Shown here: positions 53,961-64,000 of the stretch, in pieces
Layout: the number at the start of each line of letters is the position of its first letter
Position numbering within the stretch: position 1 is the first letter of the stretch
Assembly: GCF_023065955.2 (NCBI RefSeq)
Contig: NW_026623067.1
Coordinates: forward strand, 55,188,444 to 55,252,443
Source of the DNA: Ursus arctos
Lineage: Eukaryota > Chordata > Mammalia > Carnivora > Ursidae
Direction: 5' to 3'
DNA: 64,000 bases
Translations under genes and position numbers: made by a program
The notes under the pieces: generated by a model
What the model saw: only the letters and a program-made list of their open reading frames with translations
The model's database searches: none
Told to the model about the DNA's origin: nothing

Positions 53961-55480
53961 GACAGAGACGTGGCTCATCCATACTGCTCTTGCACAGAGA
54001 AGCCAGTAGAAACTCTGCCTGAGGGTGGGGCCTGTGGAATATTGAGCATCCTAATTTCTTTATTTTTTTTAACCACATCACCAAATGGTTTGTCACATTC
54101 TTGACAATGAACAAATTAGGTGATATTAATTCCCTAGGCCAAGAGACCTATTAAATGAAGCATACAGGGCATGAAGGGTCTCCAGGGGGCCAGCAGCTTG
54201 TCAGGTGGTCAGTGGCGGTGGAATGTCGCTCGAGTGATGCACACACAATTGTGGTTGACAGGCACACTGGTGGTTGCATTACTTCTCACATGGGTCCTTT
54301 GCGCACAGACCCGGCACTGCCTGTCCCGGCGTTGTTGGAGATGTGTGTCGCTGGCTCTCTGTACAACACTCACGCCGTACAACCCTGTGCCCCTCCACTG
54401 ACTGAGTTTAATTATTCTTTTCCTCCAGCTCACCTACGCACATCCTCCACCAGATGAACTTTCCTGAGCTTTATTGGTGTTGTGATTCTTTCGTAAGGTC
54501 GGCCTCGTTAGTGCGACAGATTTGGTTTATAACGGTGTGTCCCAGGAACTTCTGTAACTTCACGTTGAACCCGGAGTGATTTATGGTATCACACTCACTT
54601 TGTGGCCGTCCAGGACGCCGCCTTTTCCTGCTCCGGCTCCCACACCTTGGAGGACACAGGTTCCTTCTCCTTCTCTCCCAGGCCACCACCTGATCCAGTC
54701 AGTCACCAAGTTCTTTCAGTTCTTGATACTGTCTCACCCATTCCTAACATTACAATTCGAATTACCAGAAGTGTTCCCTTCACTTCCAGTGGTGCTCTTT
54801 TCCAACTAATTGTTAACACTAGAAAGAATAACTGTTGAAAATGTAGCATCTCGTTCATCATCAGCTCACCTCTTCTCCGGTGAGTACACGAGTTTCCAGG
54901 TAATCTTCCTCAAGGCAGCCTTCACGTCACTGGTGTGCAGCCTTCGGCAGCAGCCAGATGGCTCTCCTCGTATGTAGATGCCCGTGGTCCTTCCTGCCCC
55001 AGCAGCCCCTCTTTCTGCCCTGAGTCCTCAGAGCATGGTTTGGGTTAGTATCACCCCGTTACTGAATTGCCTGACCTCTTTTCCGGTGGAAGCATTTACT
55101 GGACACGGGCTCATCTTATATTTCTTACGAGCTAGTTCAGTGCCCACAGGTTAGATTAGTTATATCCTAGTAGAACACCCTGTCAGAATTAGGGGAAAAC
55201 ATTCTAAAAGTGTTAAAAATATTTTTATGGCTATTTTTGAGATCGACTGTTAAAATTCTGTATATCTGTTTGTTCAGTCACTCTCTTGAGCTAAATTTAT
55301 ATGAATTCTGAGATGCAGTATTTAGCAACTCAAGATTTCGGCAATCTCTGAATTTGCATTTCATGCTTTCCTGTTGAGGTTTTAGGAAGCATTTACTAAA
55401 TGATTAGCCATCCCTAGACAGAGTGCTTCTCAGTCAGAGAACGACCCTCCAGAAGGTATTTGGAAATAGCCGGGGGTTAC

Positions 55481-55872
55481 TTTGGTTTGCAAGGGCTGCC
55501 GTAACAAAGTGCCACAGACTGGGTCGCTTCAACACAGACCAAGTTTCTCACCATTCTTGAGGCTAGAAGTCCCAGGTCAAGGCAGGTTTGGTTTCCTCTG
55601 AGGCCTCTCTCCTTGGCTTACGGATGGCCACCTACTCCCTGTGTCCTCACGCATTCTCTCCGTGCTTGTGCTCCTGGTGTGTCTGTGTGTGTCCACATTT
55701 TCTCTTCTTACAAGGATACCAGCCAGGTTGGATCAGAGCCAGGCCCTAATGACCTCATTTTAGCTAAACCACCTCCTTAAAGGCCCAGTCTTGAAATACA
55801 TTCACCTTCTGAGACAGTGGGACTTAGGGCTTCAACCTATGACTTGTGGGGGGCGCAATTCAGCTCATAACG
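55481..55872 (-). mobile_element. MaLR (MLT1-type) solitary LTR, - orientation
   Basis: Reversed LTR: 'gggctgccgtaacaaagtgc', 'agactgggtcgcttcaac', 'ctctccttggcttacggatg', 'ccctaatgacctcatttta', ending 'gcgcaattcagctcataac'. No internal viral genes beside it. Lies about 300 bp upstream of exon 5. Confidence 0.8.
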
Positions 55873-56173
55873 GGGGCGTGATTTTTTATTATTGTTGCCC
55901 CACCTCCTGGGAACATGCCCCTGGCATCATGGGCATAAGCCATCATGCGAAATGCTTTTAAGTTAGGGGACAGACCTCCACAAAGAAAAGTGTTCTATTT
56001 GCAATGCCGGGAACAACCCCTGTGAGAAAAACGGCTAATAAATACTCAAGAACTTTATATTTGTCCTCCTGTTGCTCCCTTTCTTGTGTCACATTTAAGT
56101 CAAATAGTCAGAAAAATGGGCCCAACTGATACATACAGTGTCTGAAATACTTTTTAAAATGTTTCTGTCACAG

Positions 56174-56305
56174 ATGCCGCCTCCGTGGACTTGGAAATGA
56201 TCGATGTGCAAGTTTTAGGAGACGCTTTCAAACGCTATCTTTTGGACTTACCGAATCCTGTCATTCCAGTGGCCGTTTACAGTGAAATGATTTATTTAGC
56301 CCAAG
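56174..56305 (+). CDS. PIK3R1: PIK3R1 exon 5: BH domain core (codons 169-213)
   Basis: 132 bases, phase 1 to phase 1. Encodes Asp169, then [18 protein letters not shown], then the hallmark [13 protein letters not shown] (188-200, RhoGAP-like core helix with Lys188 and Pro195/Pro197), then [12 protein letters not shown] and the first base of Glu213. Several residues differ from human as I recall it: TP to AA at 170-171, H to Q at 181, A to G at 184, A to V at 201, S to Y at 209 and P to Q at 212. The donor CAAG|gtttgt is weaker than the others. Confidence 0.97.
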
Positions 56306-57524
<1,219 letters not shown>

Positions 57525-57604
57525 CTCTGAGAATACTGAACACCTCATAAAAGTTATAGAAATTTTAATCTCAACTGAGTGGAATGAACGACAGCCTGCA
57601 CCAG
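57525..57604 (+). CDS. PIK3R1: PIK3R1 exon 7: end of BH domain (codons 280-307, partial gene)
   Basis: 80 bases, entering in phase 2 and leaving in phase 1. Completes Ser280, then encodes [19 protein letters not shown] and NERQPAP, and the first base of codon 307. In the known gene the next exon begins the second proline-rich motif (ALPPKPPKP) and the N-terminal SH2; that exon is outside the window. Donor CCAG|gtaatg. The reading frame stays open past the donor for 93 codons. The gene is therefore cut by the window edge, not broken. Confidence 0.96.
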
Positions 57605-58937
57605 GTAATGCTTTTTGGACTTTTCACATTCTCTCCTGGCTCGTTTTTAGAATGGTGGCTTTAGACCTTCTCTGGAGGAACATAAGTTCTGGTAGAATCG
57701 TGATCCATAACGTGTTACCTTGTGATTTATGGGAAGAACGGCTTGAGTGGTACTGGCTGTGGCAAGTATTATCTGGGTTTCAGTACCTGTGGATTTTTCA
57801 GCATCTGTGGATGATCTTGGTTTTCGATGAGGGTTGTGGGGTGCGCTCTCCCTTCCCTTCAACTTTGTTGCTCCCAGTTGCATAAATTATGGAGCTCATT
57901 TTAGTTGTTGACATTCCTGTTTTCCTTTCTAATACTTATAAATTAGGGGATTTATAATTACTATATAATTTGAAGTATTTTGGAATGTGTGTCTTGGAAG
58001 CAGGTCTGCTGAGAAATGTCTGTCCAAATAAACATTTTCAAGAATGCAAGCAGTATGAAACCAGGGTGTTCACTGCAGCAAGTTAGAGCAGGCCAGACAC
58101 TTCTTTGAAAGCAGACTGGCATTCAGTTAGCAGGAAATGTAGACCACGTTAGCAGTGGGTTTAATTTAAACTGATGTATTTTTCTTCTACTGTGGAAAGT
58201 CTAAACAACCCTGCTTTGCCTATATGCTTGTTAAAAATGAGCTAATAGAACCTTTATTGGGAATAAAGGTTAGGGTTCAGACAGTGAAGTGAAGTTTCAG
58301 GACCAGTAGAGATGATGCTTATAGTCTTAATTTATGCCTAGAATTAAACATCAGGAATTTACTCTTTATTACAGGTAACTCATGCAAACTACCCAGTTTA
58401 TCTCTGTAAAAAACATGGCCTGGGGACCCCCTGTGTTCAGCCGTGGGGAATTACGTCATGCTTTTGTAGTTGTTACACAGCCGGGCTTGGCAGTGTGCAT
58501 CTGGACGGGGCGGACTGAGGGAGGTAGGGCTTCGGCTTAAAACCCACCTGTGTGGACTGCAGGACGGGGTAGGTAACCACTCAGGGTCCAGGTATTTGGA
58601 AGGGCTCCTGTGGACAGGACCAGAATATGGTATCAAACGTAGGGAGGCAGCAGAAACTGTACATAAGGCGAGAGTGGTATGTTCTGAATGTTCCAAATCA
58701 CAGCAGGCAGGATGTTCAGTGGGGATACTCCAAATTGTAGGTGAATGGCATCAGAGAAGTCTGTCATCAGTGCCCTAGGACTTTAGTCCAGGGGGCGGCC
58801 AAAAGGTTTCATCTCATGTGACTGCTAGGCGCATTTGTTAATGAATTTGGGAACTCCTTGTTGGTGTTCAGAGGCTGCCTTTGGGATCAATAGAAAAGAT
58901 GCAGTGGTAGGTTAAAAGTACTCTGTGATGAGGGGAC

Positions 58938-58954
58938 GGGGGGGGGGGGGGGGG
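58938..58954 (+). repeat. G17 homopolymer
   Basis: Seventeen consecutive guanines preceded by GGGGAC; can form G-quadruplex structures and is prone to length variation and sequencing error. Confidence 0.95.
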
Positions 58955-60734
58955 CGCAGGTGTGAAACATGACACTTGAGCCCTTTACTGACTGCCGCTG
59001 GCACCCCCCACCCCCCACAAACACATGGGTGGGGAAGAAGACTAGTAACAACAAAACAGGCCCCTGGGCCAAAGGGCGGAGCCCTGCCTCCCACTTCCTT
59101 GGGGCGTGTGTGGAGGTCTGTCTCCGAGCGTAGGGACAGCTGAGCCCTGCTGGGGGTAAAGGGCTGGGGGTGGTCCCGGTCTTCTCAGTGCCCACTCCTA
59201 TGGAGACGGGAAGACATGGAAGCTTAAAAGCCAGACAGGGTTTGATAGATACCCACCAACGAATTTATCACAGAGTTTTTGAGAATTTCTGCTACACACC
59301 AAGGAGAATCTGTGTTGGAGTTTAATTAGTCTGACTGGTGTAAACCGGTTAAATGTCCTTATCAGTTTCAAACTAATTCCATCCAAAAAAAAAAAAAAAT
59401 TCACATTCACCCTTTTTCACTGTGCACACTTCAGACTGCCTGCTAGGTCACAGACCCTGCTGCATTCTTCTACTAAGAAACTGGTGTGCCAGTTTCAAAG
59501 GTGGGTTAGTCCTGTCAGCCATGTTGAATGGTAAACAATGCATTGAACGTTTCCTAGACCATCCCAGGAGTTATGCGACCTCTTCAAGGAAATTGAAGCC
59601 GAGTAATCTCTAAATGCTAGTTTGAGCCATCTTTCCCTTTGTGTGGTATCTCTTAGCTATCCTGAAGAATGTATAGGCCCTGTGGAATGAAAGTAAGTGC
59701 TTCAGTGTGTCTGACCTGTGGAAACGTACAATCTATGTCAGGAAGAACGTCCTCGTCCTGAACACCTTTGTATTCAGGAACGGCGTCATGCAGATGACTG
59801 GCAGGGCACTCTTGGTTGGAGAAATGATTTCTTAGGCCTGATAAGAATCCGACATTTTCCTCGACTCCTTCATCACTGCCCCAGCGTGTGCTGTTACCAG
59901 AGGTCTCTGGAAGCACAACCGGTGCATCTCCAGTGAACAGTCATAAATCATTCATTTGCGATAACTTTATTGTTGTGAATAGAAATGAGTACTTGAATGA
60001 TTTTGGGGGGAGATGGAAGCAAGGCTATTGTGGGATAGACATCTTTTATAGGTTTTACCTGGTAGAACTTGAAATGACCACTAGCACGCAGTGGGAGGGA
60101 GGGTGCTGACTCTAAACATGAAGAGAATTTGAGAGATGTGATGGGTGACTTTGTCGGGTAATTGAGTAGACAGAAAAGACTTAGAGAAAAAAATGGGACT
60201 TGAAATGGAATTGGTACAGTTTGAAAAGGGGAAGAGGAAACAGTATTTTAATTCAAGGAATTTCAAAGTTTCGATCAAAATAAATTGCAAAGTACAAAAA
60301 GAATGGCCTGATTACACTAGATTTTAAGAAGTAGTAAATGTTTTAAATGTATCGTAAAAAGCATCACTTTAGAGTTGAAAACATTGCTCTGCTCTTCCTT
60401 TGCTCATAAGGAGACTGAAGCGCCCCTAGAGGTTGAGAGGTCACGTGGTGCTAACCAAACTGTGTGTGCCAGAACCGGGTCACCTGGGGGAGGTCACCTG
60501 TGAGGGACCCAGTCCTGGACTCGAGCCTGGGGCTCGGTGCTGCATCGGCTTCATGGGTTTGGGGAACCTTCGTGAGCAATTGGGCTGATTTTAGTGTCCA
60601 GTCCAACGCCCCTGAAGTTTCCGGTATGGGTCACATATAGTAAAGAGCCCGAGTGCAATTTTCATAGCTGTGGGGGATAAAACTCAGAGTCACTCCATCC
60701 ATCATGCACTGGTAAGAACAGTGAGTCTCAAATA

Positions 60735-60895
60735 GACCTGGGTTTGAATCAGCTCTTGGCTGCCTATTTGCCAAGTTCATATCAAGTAACGCAGCCTTTC
60801 CGAACTGTTTTCTAGTCTGTGAAATGGGAATAATGCCTCTCCCCTGGGGTGGTTGTGAGATTGAGGTGATAAGTACTGAAACTCATGACCCTATA
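60735..60895 (+). repeat. MIR SINE, + orientation
   Basis: 'gacctgggtttgaatcagct', 'tctagtctgtgaaatgggaa' and 'ggtggttgtgagattgaggt' follow MIR order. Well preserved for an ancient repeat. Confidence 0.82.
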
Positions 60896-62812
60896 GCCTC
60901 TCTCTACCATTGCTCAACTCTGGTCTTTAAGGACCTACCAGAGGGGGCCCCCTTCTATAGTTCCAGCTCCTCAGTCCCGTCAGGCCCTTCCCTCCTGAGC
61001 CCACATTGCCAGCCAGCAGAGCCAGGCCTCTAGGAGCCTGCCTGGGCTTCACCACTAAGCTGCCGGAGACACACGCACTGGGCAGTTGCTGCTCGCTGGG
61101 TGCGCGGCTTGGAGGGAGGAAGGTACCTGACTTAATATCATGCCTCTTCCCGTGTGTGTGGCTTGGTGAGTGGAGGAGCCTGGATTTCAGTAGTACCTGC
61201 CCCTGCCACGTGCCTCTGTGCAGTGACAGAACGCACACCTGTACACAGCAGCCCCAAACAGGGCCATCTACTTCATGTCCCAGGAAGGTCTTCTCCCTGC
61301 TTGATGGGCAGTGATCAGCCCGTTCCATGGGCTTATGCCCTTAAGATCTTGTCCCCTTAAACTTAGCTCATATTTTCCTCTGCTCAGCTCACATTGCTCA
61401 GGGATGACAAAGGCTTCCTCTCCTGTTGAGCCTCTCCTAGCATAGAGCAAAGGATAACAATCATCCACATGAATTTTTAAAAATTTCTTTGACAGACTAA
61501 CCAACTTTCAAAGAACTTTGGCATACCCACTCATTTAGCACATCCAGTAAACCCGTGAAGCAAGCATCTCCCCTATTTGGAGGGGAACTAAGGTTTGAAA
61601 GGTTAAACACAGAGTCCCTAGGTTCTCAGAACTTGGATAGTCTGCTGTTCCCTTTGTTACTAAAAGTCGTAAAAATACCTAAAGCTGAACAGCAGGTTTT
61701 CTTGAATCATCATGTGCTGTTTCCCCTGCTGGTACTCAGGTAGCTAACGCAGGTCTCTGTAGGGCAACTAAGGTACAAACAGGACCGTTTAACACGGGTG
61801 GCTCTGAATGAAACCCATTATAAGTGTATTTACATATTTCAGATTTCACGGATATATTCAGAAATATTAATGCAGCATAATTGAAGTCTAATATTGCACC
61901 CTCAAGCCCAGAGTGGAAAATAAATGACTCTTTCTCCCTCCTGCCCTTCTACACCTGTCAGAGTTAATGTTTAACCACTGGCGCATTGCAAAACATTCAT
62001 CCTGAAGAGCCTGATTCATAAATCTTGTTTTAAATGCTCTGGGCTTGGTTTTCAACCAAGACTAAAGCAAGCACTAAGGTAAAGGGAAATGACTTTCAAA
62101 GAGTTTTACTTTTCTCTGATTTATTTTTTATTGGGTTTAAAATGTGGTCTGACATTAGAGGGTTGTTTCAAAGGTGAGAAATGAAACCTTGAAAAAAATG
62201 CATATATTTAGATGGGTAGGAGTAAACAGAGGCAAGCCACACTAGGTTATAACGAAAAATAGGAAGTTTTATTTGTGTTCTGAAAAAGAAGCATATTGCA
62301 GGTGTGCCTACATGGGTGGGGTATCGGGTGGCTTTTGTCTTTACCACGCAGACTCCTTCTCTCCAGGGACAGCCATTTGAGAGGGAAGGAGTGCTTCATT
62401 CTGCTAAGCAACAGTCACACCTTTTCACATATTTTGTAGAATGTATCATATGTAAATCTGGGTTTATTTAGAAATTCAAATGGACATTCTCCTAGTGCAG
62501 CATCAGTAAGAGCACTGGATGTGGAGTAAAGAATTTGCATCATACTGAAAGGCCCTTCTGTCCTCATTTGTCTTAAGTTAAAATTATGAAGGGAGGCATT
62601 CATTTAACCCTTGAAGATTTTGGTTCATTTCTTTTTTTTCTTCTCACTGCATTTCTTTTTTTGAAGACGCCGTGCAGGAAGGAAGCTGGTTGGGGAACAC
62701 TATCTGATGGTGATTTGTACATGTGAGATGGTGTCCACTCTATTACCTTTCAAACATAATTCAAGATATTTTCCTGACTAGGTCATGCATGTTGAGAAAC
62801 AAAATGTGGCCT

Positions 62813-62831
62813 GTTGTTGTTGTTGTTGTTT
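62813..62831 (+). repeat. (TTG)n microsatellite
   Basis: About six TTG/TGT units followed by T6. Simple repeat. Confidence 0.85.
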
Positions 62832-64000
62832 TTTGCCTCCAAAATGAGTTTTACAAAACTTTGAGGAATCTAGAGGGTAGAGTGAGTTTTCAAACATCTG
62901 TGTAAGTTGTCCAGTGTGGCTGAGTTTGGGTCTCAGATGCTGAAATTAAAATGTGAGATTTTTTTTTAAGTGCTTAGCAGCCGCATGAAAAACATTTCCC
63001 AAGTTGATACTACACCTGTACAGTTGATTAGTTATTTGCAAATCCTGTTTAATCTGTCTGAAATTTTGGACATAGTGGGAAATGAATGAACCACGCAGAA
63101 AGTTGAGCATTTTCTCCCAAGAAGTTACTGATTCTGTTCTACCAGCAGAGGGCTCCCTTTTTAAGCTAATGAAGAGCAGCGAGCGTCTTGCCCATCACTT
63201 TTCAAAGACTAAAACTGAATGGGAAAAGACTCAGCTCATACTTTCAGTAACATAATAGAAGCTCTATGGTAGAGGATTATACATATTGGGAGAAACTTGA
63301 GGCAAAGTTCTCAAATCTCTTCTAAGACGTGGCTTTCTCTAAGTTGAGGGTGTACTGCTTTCCAGTGGATAGTTTTCTTCTGAGATGGAAAATATACTGT
63401 TGGACTAGAAAACATTATCATCTTGGAAGGTTTTGACATGAAAAATCATGTAAGATCAGACAGGTATGCTGAAGAGACTGATGTTTCCAAGCTTTCTAGC
63501 TTTAGAAAGACTATTTTAAAAGTAGGACAAGATTCTGCAGCTGAGGATGCAAGGGTGTTATCGGAACTAACCATATGTCCCTGGGATCAGCAGGCAAGAG
63601 CTGGAAGATTCACTTACAGACTTTTTTCTTACCATTGGAAGGTAGGTTTTTCACGCTCTAACAGTTGCACCACAGGAAAGTTCATAAAGCCACTCGCACC
63701 GTGAGGTTAGCACACTCCTGGATACTGCAGGTGGTCCTCAAGCTGGGCCCCGCCTGCACGCACTGTATGTCAACACCGAGATCTCCCTTTAGCTCTGCGT
63801 GGGACCGTGGGGTCACCTTCCTATGCACAGTCTGAGGGTAAATACTATAGACAGAACTGTGTTTCTTCACAGAGAATTAGAAGGTAGTTTTTAAAAAAAT
63901 GTAACTAAGCTAAAAATAGAAAAACAGAAAAAGTCAGTTTATTATAGGTGTGAAATTTCTCACATGTGGCCTAAAAGAAATTAACTTCAGTTTCACTTGT

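Larger units (their letters stand above)
57605..64000 (+). other. PIK3R1: PIK3R1 intron 7, 5' part
   Basis: Intronic sequence to the window end. In known mammals this intron holds the alternative first exons of p55-alpha and p50-alpha; I looked for their start-peptide coding sequences and did not find them before 64000. Contains a G17 run (58938-58954), a MIR (about 60735-60895) and a TTG run (62813-62831). No gene is supported. Confidence 0.88.

Overview
This is mammalian genomic DNA carrying the 5' half of one protein-coding gene on the + strand: PIK3R1, the p85-alpha regulatory subunit of class IA phosphoinositide 3-kinase. Six coding exons with GT-AG introns are recognisable: 5261-5597 (within an exon that appears to begin at 4875), 50246-50338, 50776-50850, 56174-56305, 57117-57318 and 57525-57604. 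Joined in phase they give 306 complete codons plus one base: the SH3 domain, the first proline-rich motif and the BH/RhoGAP-like domain. The second proline-rich motif, both SH2 domains and the inter-SH2 coiled coil must lie downstream, and the first (non-coding) exon lies upstream.

The organism is a carnivore, probably a dog-like (caniform, perhaps arctoid) one. Several tRNA-derived CAN-SINE (SINEC) copies carry the 'gcctgggtggctcagt' box and a 'caaataaataaata' tail, with target-site duplications. A fragment of the carnivore-type L1 3' end is also present. Older shared mammalian repeats (MIR, L2, hAT-type MER elements, MaLR/MLT1 LTRs) fill the introns. No CpG-island promoter is visible.

Layout: 1-4874 is the end of intron 1. 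4875-5597 is exon 2, holding about 386 bases of 5' leader with four upstream AUGs, the main start at 5261, SH3 and PR1. 5598-50245 is the very large intron 2 (about 44.6 kb), filled with repeats and no supported gene. 50246-57604 holds the five exons of the BH domain, two tight pairs (3+4 and 6+7) and a separate exon 5. 57605-64000 is the start of the next intron. In known mammals the p55-alpha and p50-alpha alternative first exons lie in that intron, but I could not find either before the window ends.

Nearly all other open frames are chance frames in introns. The main points of interest are the uORF cluster whose last uORF overlaps the main start as ATGA, a 51-bp near-perfect duplication in intron 2, the open frame running from exon 7 into its intron, one extra glutamine at the exon 2/3 junction, and repeat insertions close to exons. 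I saw no previously undescribed biological system. Comparisons with human or bovine p85-alpha are from memory, not from an alignment.
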